A model generated the notes under the pieces. It did not search any database, was not told where the DNA came from, and saw only the letters and a list, made by a program, of their open reading frames with translations. From Maylandia zebra (lineage: Eukaryota; Chordata; Actinopteri; Cichliformes; Cichlidae), in the NCBI RefSeq assembly GCF_041146795.1, contig NC_135186.1, forward strand, positions 36,220,867-36,284,866: a stretch of DNA of 64,000 nt, read 5' to 3'. The position numbers and the translations under genes are program-made. Position 1 is the stretch's first letter; every line of letters starts with the position of its first letter. Of the stretch, positions 23,050 through 33,693 are shown in pieces.

Positions 23050-23740
23050 TCTTTGCAGATAATCAGACCTAAATATGTTGCTTCATTTTTAACTGTTATA
23101 TTACAAATACTCTGAACATTACACTCTTTGACAGGTAATAACTGACATTTATTTAAGTTTAGGACCAATCCAGACCCTTTTGAGAAATCCTCTATTACAC
23201 GTAAAGCAATTGGCACTTGGCTGGCATTTTTAAGAAAAATTGTGGTATCATCTGCCAATTGACTGATGACAATCTCTCTGTCTGCTATGTTTATACCCTT
23301 CACAGGGCTATTCGAAATATGAGAGGCAAGAATTTGGGTGCAAAGTAAAAAAAGATAAGGGCTAATCGGGCAACCTTGGCGTACACCTCGATTAAGACTA
23401 AAACAAGAAGTGGTGCCATTTTTCATTCTAATAGAACTATTAGCATTGGAATACAGAGTTTTGATAGCTCTGCAGAAGATATCACCAAAACCAAATTTCT
23501 GAAGTGTAAGAAATATAAATTCATGCTCAATTGAGTCAAAGGCTTTATAGAAGTCCAGGAGAAGGATAAATGAGTCATCAGATATTAATGCTGAGTAGTC
23601 CCGAATATCCAAGACGAGTCTAATATTATTGGAGATGTGTCTGTTTGTCATAAAACCAGACTGTGTCTCGTCTACAATATCGTCCAAAATATATTTAATT
23701 CTTCTAGCTAGCAATAGAGCTAATATTTTATAATCATTAT

Positions 23741-24419
23741 TGAAAGAAAACTCCGTCTGTGAGGATCGGGTTTCCTTCGAGACATGGGCAGCGATAAGCA
23801 GAGTTCATCCTTTAACATAAACAAAATTAAAATATTCTCATGCATGATCAATGGTTAATCACGGTACCAGCTGGAGTACCGGGAGCAGTTTGGAAAAACA
23901 AGAAGACGCGGAGACTGTTCTAGGTTGTCATTCCAAACTGACTCAAAGGTTTATTCATCTTACAACAGTATATATAGAGGAAAAAGGTTCGTGTGTCAAC
24001 AGATTCTCAGTTCAAACCGGTACAGACCAAATAAGGAAACGTCTTCCTGCCTTGTGAGCAAAGAAGTATCCTTTGTGTAGTTTATCAGTTCAGCTACAAT
24101 TTATGATCATCCCAGCAAAATACACTCCTAGACATAGAATACAGAGTTCTTTCATTAGTGAATTCTGAAACGAACCACCTGGCCTTTAACAAGCTCCTTT
24201 CTAGGAGATAAAGAAGGGGGGATGGGAGTAAGGAAGTGGTCTCTGTGGTATTTTCGACCTTGAGGTACCAACCTGTGATTCTTACACATTAATTCTTAGG
24301 TTACAGAGAAAGAGAAAAACAACTAGTAAATGGGCCTTATTGAGTAACAGTTTTCCTGTATAATATCACTATAAAACAATATCCTGTAAATGCTACCATG
24401 GTATCAAAATATCACAACA
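23741..24419 (-). repeat. Solo LTR, family A, copy 2
   Basis: This 679-bp block is homologous along its length to the LTR at 17050-17713 and has the same TG...CA ends on the minus strand. It is flanked by ATTAT at 23736-23740 and 24420-24424, a perfect 5-bp duplication. Removing the LTR and one ATTAT restores the LINE frame around LLN-NDYK. It is therefore younger than the L1-type LINE. Confidence 0.92.
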
Positions 24420-25518
24420 ATTATTTAGGAGGCTTATTGGTCTCCAGTTGTCTATAAAAAGTAGGTCCTTCTTAGGTTTGGGAATTAAAGTAATAAGTCC
24501 CTGAGTAAGGCTGGGAGGAAGAGTGCCCCTTTTAATACTTTCATTATAAACCTGCAACAAAAAGGGTGCAAGCTGACAAGAAAATGATTTATAGAATTCA
24601 GCCACCAGCCCATCTGTGCCCGGAGATTTGTTGTTTTTAAGAAATTCAATAGATGTCAATATCTCTTTTTCAGTAATTGGACTGTCACAAAAAAGCCTAT
24701 CAGCACTTTTAATCATTTCAACATTGTTTACAGAGTCAATGAATTGGGTAGCGACCTTTGCGTTATAATTGGATTCATACAACTTTGAGTAGAAATTACA
24801 ACAAAATTGAGAGATAATTTTTGCATCATCACTGACCGTACCATTTATATTCAATTTATGAATAGTATTGGTTTTAGATCTATGTTTTTCTAAGTGGAAA
24901 AAATAAGCAGAATTCTGCTCTCCCTCCTCTATCCACCTTTTTCTTGAACGAACAAAAGCTCCTTCAGCTTTCTGGCGGTAAATCTCATCCAGTTTAGATT
25001 GAAAGGACCTAAGATGTAATCTATCCTCCTCCGAGACCTCGTCTGGTGGGAGTTGATATATTGCGGAAATTTGAACAATTAGATTTTCTTCTTCTGCTGC
25101 CCTTGACTTAGCTATTTTTGCCCCATACTGTCTCAACATTTTACTTGTCTCAAATTTAAAAATTTCCCAGTTTGTGCTATAGGAATTCTCAATATTAGCC
25201 TTGTGTATAAAGTGTTTTAACAGTCGTGTAATTTCAGATTTTACAATTGTATGGCTCAGAAGCGAGCTATTTAATTTCCAATAGGAGGATCTATTAATTG
25301 CAATAGTAGGAAAGAGTTGCAGATTAATATATATTGCTCTATGATCCGTAAGTGGAGTTGTAAGGATATTGACCGTAACACTGTCCTTTGATAGACTACT
25401 TGATATTAACCAGAAATCAATACGTGATTTCCTTGAACCAGAACGGTTACTCCAGGTAAAAGATATATCATCAGGAAATTTGTCTCTCCAAATATCAATT
25501 ACATTAAGTTTGATTTGT

Positions 25519-26494
25519 CACCTTCCTTACGTACTATTTTGGTACAGGAAGTGCTGAATGAAAACAGACCAACCATCAACTAGGGCTAGGGTTAGGGCAC
25601 AATTCAGTGTTGCTTAAAGAAATATCTAAATAACTGATCACTAATCAGTGCCAGTGTATTTAGATTTAAGAAATATTTAGATTAAATATCAATTTTATAT
25701 TAGTAAATATTTCAATTTAACATTCAGTCATAACACTTGAATTCAGATGTAAATGTTTGTAAAATTTCCTGTGAAAAAAAGGGCGTGTTGAAAACATAAT
25801 AATCAGAGCCCCATATCCTAAAGATTTTTTTAAACTGTAATTGCTAAAGTTAAGACATATATGGGATGGGTGGGGTTGAGTTGATAATAAATCAGTGCTA
25901 TCCAGTGACCAATAATAAAAGTTGTCATGTTAAATATAACAAGAAACTAACATCTAACCAGATTATTATGTTTGCAAAGATGGGAATTTCTGCAGAGTAA
26001 TATTTTATCAAAGGCTGTGTGAATGAGGAAATGAAACCAAGTCAGTCAGCTGGATCAGCTGTAGCAGGACAGGAGGAGTCAGAGAGAAACTCAGAGTTTG
26101 TTGAAGATAACTTGCCAGCATGCAGCTTCACTACTCAGGTGACTGTCTCAGAGATCTAGGTAACCCTCTTTGTCGAACAGAAAACCCAGTCGCCCCGATC
26201 TTTCACTAAGTCTCTTGTTTAAAAAAAATAATATTTTTATTAAATTGTTGGTAATCAGGTAACAAAGAAAATAATAAATTTAACAGTTACATATCAAAAA
26301 CAATCACACTTTTAAAGAGTCGATTGTGCCGTTCGAAATATAGAATTAGGGTAGAGTTAGGGTTACAATTGTCACCTATGATGGCTCAAACCCCAAAAGT
26401 TAAAAAAAAAAAGTCTAAAATTAGATCACAGTAAAATTCATTAACAAATAAGGAAATTTACTTTTTCATTTATTTGTTGAGGAAAATTACCCAC
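25519..26494. other. No recognised gene
   Basis: AT-rich sequence without supported features. The short ctagggctagggttaggg near 25580 is telomere-like in wording but far too short to mean anything. Confidence 0.3.
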
Positions 26495-27135
26495 TAGTGA
26501 GTGACAAAGGTTTGTAAATCTCTCTCTATATATATTTTAAAAAGTTCTCGCCACTCGCCATGCAGGTGGTCTTTATCCTTTAAGCCTGGATCTTCTACCA
26601 AAGGCTTGGGAGCTTGAGGGTCCTGCACAGGATCTTTGCTGTTCCTAGGACTGCGCTCTTTGGGACAGAGATCTTGGACGTTGTTCCTGCGATCTTTTGG
26701 AGCAACTCGCCCAGCCATGGGTCACTGTCCCAAGTGCTCTGACTACCAGGGATCACTGTTGCCCCACTGTTGCCTTCACCCTCCACCACGTTGTTTCATC
26801 CTGGATAGTGGTTCTGACACTCACTAGTTCTCAGTCACCTTCCTTAGCATACAATCTCAGGGTACTGGATTTGGGGTAAAAACTTCCATGCACGGTAAAA
26901 AGCTTTCTTATTTTGATGATAGTGGCTTCTACCTCTTTCTTTGGTCATCTTATTATCTAAGCAGGGTATCTGATAACCGGCAGGACGTAGGTGTTAATTG
27001 TATTCTTTCCATTCAGCTGACTCCTCAGGACTTGCCGGACCCTCTGCAGGTATGTTGCAGCTTTCCTAGCAGCCTTTTCATGATTTGCCTTTGTGATTGG
27101 ATTTGCCTTCCAATAGCACAATGCCCTTTGTTGTG
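26495..27135 (-). mobile_element. Dong/Rex6-type LINE relic
   Basis: The minus strand encodes a decayed SKISVPKSAVLGTAKILCR followed by TLKLPSLW (about 26595-26680). This matches the C-terminus of the better copy at 61.55-62.96 kb (SEISVQKSAVLGTAKILRR, LKLPGLW). The part at about 26860-27080 matches, in reverse complement, the region around 61795-62010. The roughly 760 bp between them is missing, and stop codons are frequent. This is an older, internally deleted copy of the same family. Confidence 0.7.
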
Positions 27136-27261
27136 ACTACTTTCCCTCTCATTGATACCATACAATTACACTCCGATATCATTGCTATAAGTGCTCGTGG
27201 TTGTGTATCACTTGTTTGATATCACATTCACTCCTTAATGTCATGAGGTTAGCTTCTAGAA
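27136..27261. other. Short spacer
   Basis: Nothing recognised. Confidence 0.2.
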
Positions 27262-27525
27262 TGAAAATTTTCATCAAACAAATTGAATGACAAATAATGA
27301 TTAAAAAACAAAACAAAACTGCATGACATCTGAAGCAAATATCACAAATTTTAAAAAATGAAGCAAATATGTTTCTGGATCCAGGAGCTAAATGCATGCA
27401 TATTATGAATTTAGTTCCTGACAGCCCTGTTTGTTTTTCTGTTTGTTTTTGGATGCCTCATTTCATGAGCTGTCTAAAAGAATAGTGTACTTTGTAAACA
27501 TATGTTATCAGCCAATTTGTAAATA
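27262..27525. repeat. Direct duplicate D, copy 1
   Basis: The segment tttcatcaaacaaattgaatgacaaataatg and gtttctggatccaggagct recurs at about 29058-29270 in the same orientation, including the later cagccaatttg. The two copies differ by substitutions and small indels. The source is unknown: either an unclassified repeat or a local duplication. Confidence 0.65.
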
Positions 27526-27776
27526 ACAGATTAGATCGTGTTACAGTATTAGCTAAGGTGAGAGCACAGATTGAGCTCAGATAAAAGCACTAGACATAAA
27601 GACATAAAGTGAGTAAAAAAACATCCTAAATGCATTTAGAATTTATTTAGAACTACAAATTAAATTTCTTTTAGCGATTATTGTTTTTTTTAATGTCCCA
27701 ATTCTAACCCTGCTCCTTTATCTGGGCTTGGACCGGCAAAAGTGACCCGAAATAGGCACTCTGGTGGAGTTACTTT

Positions 27777-27856
<80 letters not shown>

Positions 27857-27862
27857 GTGTGT
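27777..27862. repeat. (GT)n microsatellite
   Basis: About 85 bases of alternating GT with two interruptions. It creates long ORFs of Cys-Val and His-Thr repeats on the two strands that are not genes. Confidence 0.95.
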
Positions 27863-29057
27863 TTAAGTAGTTTTAAACCTTGTGAGCCACAAAACAACAT
27901 AACAGTAAAAGAAGAATTGATTGCGTTACAGTCATTGCGGGAGCAGAGGTTTCACTCATGCACGATCATTTGCAGTTTGGACGCATAGGTGGGAACATTT
28001 CCTGCCCTGATAGCAGCTGGGGGAGGACTATCCTCTGCCCGTGAGCGCTTTGGCACGGGCGAGGTGCCCACGGCAGCACCCGCTGCTTGTTGAGAAGAGC
28101 AATACATACTTTCACGTCAAAAGTTGTCATAAATAAGTCTCCAATAACACCAGAAAAAGTCACCAGATTTGATTTCATTTTGTAATTTTGCAAACAGGTT
28201 TTAATCAGGTTCGTACAGTTTTTGGGTTCGGGGACCTTAGTTTTACTGCAACTTAGTGTAGTATGGTACTGTAACATGTAGCTGACTTCACTAATGAACT
28301 GAATGAATCAAAACATGTAATAATCACAACCTACAGTTTTGAGATTTTCTTTTTTTTATTATTTTCTTGTAATATTACATTTTTGCTTCATTTCTATTTT
28401 TTCCTAAAATTATTATAAATAACAGCACTAGTAATATACAACATGATTTAAAATAAATAGTTTAATATGTGATATCGCAAATGCAAACTCATGTGTTAAT
28501 TATGTCTCAAAAGCCTTCAATTAAAGGTGTGATTATATAGTGTGAGTGTTGCTGGGCCCTGAGTTAATATGTTACCAAACAACAAAACACAAATATATTC
28601 TCCTTCCCCAGATCATCTGAGGTGTTCAACATGGGGCCTCACTCTTTTCCAGCAATAAGAAAACTAAAAAAACAAACCAATTAATGGCCATTTAATGATC
28701 TGAATAAAGTGAGATTATACCCACAGAGTCCAATTAACATGAAAAAAGGAAAACAGACAAGGGAATACATTCTGTGTATTTACAGGAACACATCAGAAGT
28801 TCACTTCATCCACTTTATGATGTTAGTTACACAGATATCTAAACAAATAACTATCAGATGAGTACCACAACTTTGGAACTTTTATAGCACTGGTAATATG
28901 TATAATAATACATAATACATAATAATTCACATAAACTTACCACAAAACATAAACCATGTTTGGCTCATTGTTTCTTTTCTGCAACAATGGTTCTTGGCAA
29001 TAAATTTTATACAACTGGAAAGCCCATTTATTTGCTTTTTACCAATGAACAATAAAA
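27863..29057. other. No recognised gene; includes a GC-rich hairpin patch
   Basis: Within AT-rich DNA, 28003-28092 is strikingly GC-rich and can fold (gcccgtg ... cacgggc is a 7-bp stem at about 28037-28060). No RNA family could be assigned. The rest is unremarkable. Confidence 0.3.
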
Positions 29058-29270
29058 TGTGAAATTTTTCATCAAACAAATTGAATGACAAATAATGATT
29101 AAAAAAAAAAACCTGCATGACATCCTAAGAAAATATCACAAACTAATAAAATAAAGCAGATATGTTTCTGGATCCAGGAGCTAAATTCATGCATATTATG
29201 GGAGAAATTTTCAGATTTGGCACCCCTGTTTGGTTTTCTGTTTGTAAACACCAGTCAGCCAATTTGAGGT
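29058..29270. repeat. Direct duplicate D, copy 2
   Basis: Counterpart of 27262-27525, about 1.8 kb away, same orientation, with a deletion near its right part. Confidence 0.65.
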
Positions 29271-29663
29271 ACTGAACGAAGACCATGAAGCACTGTCTGC
29301 CTCAACAAGGACAATCATCAACACATTGAAGTTTATCAAGTGTATGATCTACATTTCTCTCAAAGAAACCAGACAGACAGGTTTGTGACTCAGAAAAAGC
29401 AATCAAGGAAGTTGGTTTCTCATTTGATGCTGTAGTCTGTATGTGAAGGTGTGCTGCAAAATGATTATGCTCTCCTGACAAGAGGCTTTACAGACGGCAA
29501 CAACGGCAAAAGGTAATCAACTTAATGTAGAATTTCCATTACTCAGTGTCTTTTATATTGTATTATTATTCCTCATATCTTCAGACCAATTTTAAAAAAG
29601 TATCCTAGAATGTTTACCGACATATCTAATATCTAGCTATTTTGCATTTACTGCTATTCAATA

Positions 29664-29700
29664 AGCAGTATTGAATAGCATACTGCTATTCAATACTGCT
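29664..29700. repeat. Perfect 17-bp inverted repeat with 3-nt loop
   Basis: agcagtattgaatagca, loop tac, then its exact reverse complement. A third partial copy (ctgctattcaata) sits just upstream at 29651. This is probably a snap-back replication product and does not look like a terminator or a regulatory site. Confidence 0.85.
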
Positions 29701-29782
29701 AAAAACAAACAAATAATTAACTTTGCAAGCAAACAGCAATAAATTAAATATTTTGAATGTTTGCTATCTGTTATCGTATGAC

Positions 29783-30541
29783 TGTCACGATCCTGGGTCC
29801 TAGGACCCAGTGTTTTGAGTTTTAGTTCATTTTGATGTTTATAGTATGTTTAGGTCATTAGGCCTCCTATGTTGATTTGCTTATTAGTTCCCCCTTGTGT
29901 TTCAACCCATGTTAAGTCTCCCCTGCCCTTCATGTCTCTCTGTGCCCCCTCTGTTCTGTTTATGGTGTGTCTTTGCATGTTTGAGTTTCTTGTTTTCTGT
30001 CACCCTGCATTGTGCATTATGTTCTCATGGTTGGTCTTTTGTTACTCCCTCTAGTCTAGTCTCTTGTGTTCAAAGCTGAGTATTTCCCTCTGTGTATTTT
30101 GGTTCTTAGACCTCTGCCTTATGGTTTGTCTCTGTTTCTTAGTTGCTGTCTCCACTGTGTCTAGTTCGCGTCTCTGTGTGATACTTCCTGTTTTACTTTG
30201 AAGGTCCATGCCTCATGTGAGTGTTTCTAGTTTTGCGTCTCTGTCTCGTCCAGTCCTGATTTCTCCCAGCTGTGCCCTCCTTCTGTGTCTCATTCCCTCG
30301 TTATCCCTCTGTGTATTTAAGCCCTGTGTTTCTCTTTGTCAGTGTTGTAGTCTCCACCATAGCTGTGTGATTTTTCCCTGTGGCTCCTTGTGCTTTAGTT
30401 TTCCCAGTTTAGTCTATTTTGTATTGTTTTTCGTGTCCCACTCCACGCCAGCAATAAAGCTGTGTTTTTTGAGTTTACCTTTTGTCTCTGTGAGTTTGCG
30501 TTTGGGTCCTACTTTTGCCTGCACACAGCCGTACTGTGACA
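29783..30541 (+). repeat. Gypsy-type solo LTR
   Basis: This 759-bp block starts TGTCACGATCC and ends CGTACTGTGACA, and is flanked by ATGAC on both sides (29778-29782 and 30542-30546). It has a TATA-like tgtatttaag near 30310 and an AATAAA near 30453. The TGTCACG...CTGTGACA ends are typical of teleost Ty3/gypsy LTRs. There is no internal sequence next to it. Confidence 0.88.
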
Positions 30542-30546
30542 ATGAC

Positions 30547-31077
30547 AGCTGAGACAAGCTTACAACTCCTGCTACCCCGAATAGGGTATGTTGAGGAAGA
30601 CGGATGGATTAATGGATGGATGACTGGAGATGATACACTTTTCAATTCAGGAACAAACATCAATAACATCAATAACAGATCTGAGACAGTCTCAGGGGTA
30701 CACATGCGCATTAACTTATTAGTTTCCTTTTAAAATAAATTATAAGACAAAAATCTTATTAGTAAGGTTGAACTCTTGGGGTATAATGCTGCTAAGAACT
30801 GTGAAACATTTATCGAGTTCATGATCCAGAACAACTAATAAACATGGGCACATTTCAGCAAACCAAACGCCATCTTCACCTAAACTTAGACTAATCTCAT
30901 TGTTACGTTTTTATGTCTGTGTCATTTCTCTAACTTAACGAAATTCTACTCACACTGTGCTGCTAAAGTCAAAAGTGAGTGTTTAAATTCTTTACCACTG
31001 CTGTACATATAAACTTTATTTTAATGCACTTAGTATGTATTGCACAACACAGTGTCTTTGTTTCAAAGTCTGACATA
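30547..31077. other. No recognised gene
   Basis: It starts with a short imperfect GGAT-type tail (about 30600-30625). Otherwise nothing is supported. Confidence 0.3.
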
Positions 31078-31720
31078 ATTAGGGATGGGTATCGAAACCC
31101 GGTTCTTGTTGAGAACCGGTTCCCACTGTTTCAATTCCTTGAAATTGTTTGCCATTTTTGCAAATGATTCCCTTATCGATTCCAGTTACCGCGAATGATG
31201 TCACCACGTTGCGGAGCGTCATTTACCTGTCAGGAAACACGGCGCCTAAGCAGCTCAAACGCTCAAATGTTTTGTTATACTTTATGAGAACAGGGCAACT
31301 TGCAATACTTGCAAAGTAGATATTTCATTTAAGGGAGGAAACACTATGAATATGCAAAAGCATTTGCTCGCGATGACCTTAAATGAATGTCATGTTTTTA
31401 ACCCTTTCAGGCTCAAATTAAGTTTTTTGTTGCTAATGCACAACCAAGTCCTGCAGTGGTACTTCTGAGTAAAACAAACTCATAAAATATGTATGTGGGG
31501 TAATCAGATTGTTAGTTTTTAACTGTTGCAAATCAGCAACGCCTGCCTCGAGACGGTTAATTCCGCCCCGGACTCGTGAATCACAACCCAGCAGCAGCGG
31601 TGACGTTGCACGTCCTCTCCCGTTAATGCAGCAGGTAAATAATCAACTAACAGTGCATATTATGTTAGCGCGATCTGCCTTATTACAAAACCTGCCATTA
31701 CTGTGTGTTGCATTTAGGTG
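31078..31720 (+). mobile_element. hAT-like transposon relic with BED-finger remnant
   Basis: The left part (attagggatgggtatcgaaa) resembles the start of many fish hAT elements. Around 31285-31375 a broken frame reads like RTGQLAIL ... GGNTMNMQKHLL, which resembles the end of a BED zinc finger (the MxxHL signature). Around 31540-31640 there is PRTRESQPSSSG. Stops and frame changes show that it is dead. No right-end inverted repeat was found. Confidence 0.55.
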
Positions 31721-31755
31721 ACCATGATGAGAGAGAGCCTCTCTCATCATGGTCA
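31719..31755. repeat. Perfect 17-bp inverted repeat with 3-nt loop
   Basis: tgaccatgatgagagag, loop agc, exact reverse complement. It has the same architecture as the hairpin at 29664-29700. Confidence 0.85.
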
Positions 31756-32049
31756 GAGTCTGGCTGGCTCAGATGCTGGCAGTTCTCGCTGCAGTCTACG
31801 GGTAGTGTCTCCTTTCAGGCCAGGATAGACGAATGTCACCGAGCAGTGACTAAGTTTGAGGTAAAAGGCTTGCACTGTTAGGAGTTGGGTTCTGGTTATG
31901 TGGTGTTTTTGTCTGTATGTGTTTTTTGGTGCCTCCCTTTTTGTATAGGTAGGCGGGGCAGTGAGTCACTGAACCTGGCACACCTGTTAATCATCAGATG
32001 CAGTAGCGGTTTTTGATACGGGCAACACAGGCGGTTGCCTCCCAGTCAA
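31756..32049. other. No recognised feature
   Basis: Nothing supported. Confidence 0.2.
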
Positions 32050-32345
32050 CACACATATGTGGGGCCTAAATAGGGAGCAGCAGGTCTAATATTTGGGGCC
32101 CACTTGGGAAACCCAACTAGGGTCCAGCTAATTTTGTCCTCAGTTTCCATGGTGGCCCCAAATGTGTTTTCCTAGATGGGTTTATGCTGGGTCCCAAATC
32201 AGCCCCAGACAACAAATGAGTATGGGGCCCAGATGGATAGAAGCAGGTCTGATACTTGGGGCCCACTTGGGTTACCAACCTGGGACACAGCTATTTTTGT
32301 CTTCAGTTTCCATGGTGGCCCCAAGTGTTTTTGTCCAGATGGATA
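32050..32345. repeat. Two-unit tandem repeat of about 170 bp
   Basis: ggtctaatatttggggccca at about 32082 recurs as ggtctgatacttggggccca at about 32253. The shared blocks agtttccatggtggcccca and gcccacttggg keep the same spacing. Two and a partial units are present. They lie in one orientation and are diverged. Confidence 0.65.
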
Positions 32346-32499
32346 ATGAAAGTAAGCTATAATTTAAATCACCTGTACAACAAAGCCAGTTTATCTTTTT
32401 TTCCCCTACAGTTTATAGGAAAAACAAATGCAGCAAACCACAGCTTCTCACTCATTCACCAATCCATTGGTCCTGAAAGAAATAAAATAAAATAAAAAA

Positions 32500-33303
32500 T
32501 TAGTGCATTTTTACAAACAAAATCAGATTTGCGATAGTACTGGAGTTGTTTTGGAGGTTGTGCTGTTCAAGTTGTTTGACCTCCTACATTGAACTCTTTG
32601 AAGACCATGAGTATTCATGGAAACAGAAAAGCTATTTACAAAAGGATTTACCAAGTAGGCACTCAAAAATACATACATGAGGTGATCAGGGGAAGTGGAG
32701 ACACATGAGGACACAGCTGACTAGAATGAAACATAATGACATTAAAGGGGAGAGTAAGACTAAACACGTAGTACAAAGAAACACAAGACCTTTCAAAGTA
32801 AAATAGGAGCCATGGGGACACGAGCCAACAGGGAATACTTAACACAGGGATGACTACATAAATGGATCTACTAAAATGGCCTGTATTTATATAGCGCTTT
32901 ACTAGTCCCTAAGGACCCCAAAGCGCTTTACATATCCAGTCATCCACCCATTCACACACACATTCACACACTGGTGATGGCAAGCTACATTGTAGCCACA
33001 GCCACCCTGGGGCGCACTGACAGAGGCGAGGCTGCCGGACACTGGCGCCACCGGGCCCTCTGACCACCACCAGTAGGCAACGGGTGAAGTGTCTTGCCCA
33101 AGGACACAACGACCGAGACTGTCCAAGCCGGGGCTGGAACCGGCAACCTTCCGATTACAAGGCGAACTCCCAACTCTTAAGCCACGATCGCCCGTACTAA
33201 ACAAGGACTAAAGAAACCTAGAAGCTAATACCAAAGAAAGAAACAATGAATATCAAAATACAAGGAAAACTCAGAACGCTGGGTCACACGACCCAATACC
33301 GTG
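32500..33303 (-). repeat. Decayed gypsy-type LTR containing a SINE
   Basis: The minus strand starts TGTCACGGTATTGGGTCGTG at 33303, the same kind of start as the intact gypsy LTR at 29783. It continues through a diverged LTR-like body, interrupted by the SINE at 32877-33195. The far end is unclear, near 32500-32600. Confidence 0.5.
32877..33195 (-). mobile_element. tRNA-derived SINE, full-length copy
   Basis: On the minus strand the element opens GGGCGATCGTGGCTTAAGAG, which contains an RNA polymerase III A box (TGGCTTAAGAGTTGG), and a B box GGTTCCAGCCCC follows about 45 bases later. The body then runs to a tail reading ctatataaatacaggccat. A 5'-truncated copy is at 34805-35003. Such SINEs borrow a LINE enzyme to move. 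Confidence 0.85.
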
Positions 33304-33693
33304 ACACAACTGTGATAAGAAAATTAAAACATCAGTTACTATTTTCTTATCTAAGAACAGGAAAGATTATTGGCACTCGAAAATTCTCATACTGTATATA
33401 GACCATCAGTTTTTTGTTTTTTTGTTTTTTTGCTTAGTATTACAAGTTGTTGACTTTGACAATGTTTGAAGTTAAACATTTTTAAAACTCTGTTTGCATG
33501 CTAACAAATAAACATTGACAGGCTGGTATGATCCAAATACATTTAAACAAGTTGAGCAGCACATTATCTGGAAGGCAGAAAACCTTTTGCCTTCCTGTTG
33601 GCTCCCATTTACAGAAGGAATGCCAGCAGCATGACACCGTGAATAATGACTGATTTTATTAAAAGGACTTGTGTTCTTTTCTCTTTAGTTAGG

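Larger units (their letters stand above)
21103..25518 (-). mobile_element. L1/Tx1-type LINE, 5'-truncated, carrying two later insertions
   Basis: The minus-strand element has a 20-nt poly(A) tail (T run 21103-21122 on the + strand) and runs back to about 25518, where it is truncated inside the endonuclease domain. Without its two insertions (a SINE at 22661-23049 and a solo LTR at 23741-24419) it would be about 3.3 kb. Poly(A) tail plus 5' truncation are standard results of target-primed reverse transcription. The two later insertions show that it has been in place for some time. Confidence 0.88.
21214..25518 (-). pseudogene. L1/Tx1-type ORF2 (endonuclease end, reverse transcriptase, C-terminal zinc knuckle), interrupted
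   Basis: Reading down the minus strand: the end of the endonuclease (SRIDFWLISSS and TPLTDHRAIYI, about 25518-25330); the RT start (KSPGTDGLVAEFYKSF, ITLIPKPKKD, NWRPISLLN) up to 24425; resuming at 23735 with NDYKILALLLARRI, DFYKAFDS, GVRQGCPISP and catalytic SQLADDTTIFL; and resuming again at 22648 through GGLNVMDF to a knuckle CGFCGSHPETVQHLFWIC near the C-terminus. The stop is at 21214. Each junction rejoins in frame once the insertion and one copy of its target duplication are removed. The three pieces are thus one formerly continuous ORF, here inactive. Confidence 0.85.

Noticed and set aside
17050-24419. The two family A LTRs as the ends of one provirus
   Set aside because: Each has its own matching 5-bp duplication (GTCTC and ATTAT), the second splits a LINE frame, and the sequence between them is Rex3 plus LINE, not retroviral.
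25570-25600. Telomere-like ctagggttaggg
   Set aside because: One or two units only; not an array.
27718-27988. Cys-Val and His-Thr repeat ORFs
   Set aside because: Produced by the (GT)n microsatellite.
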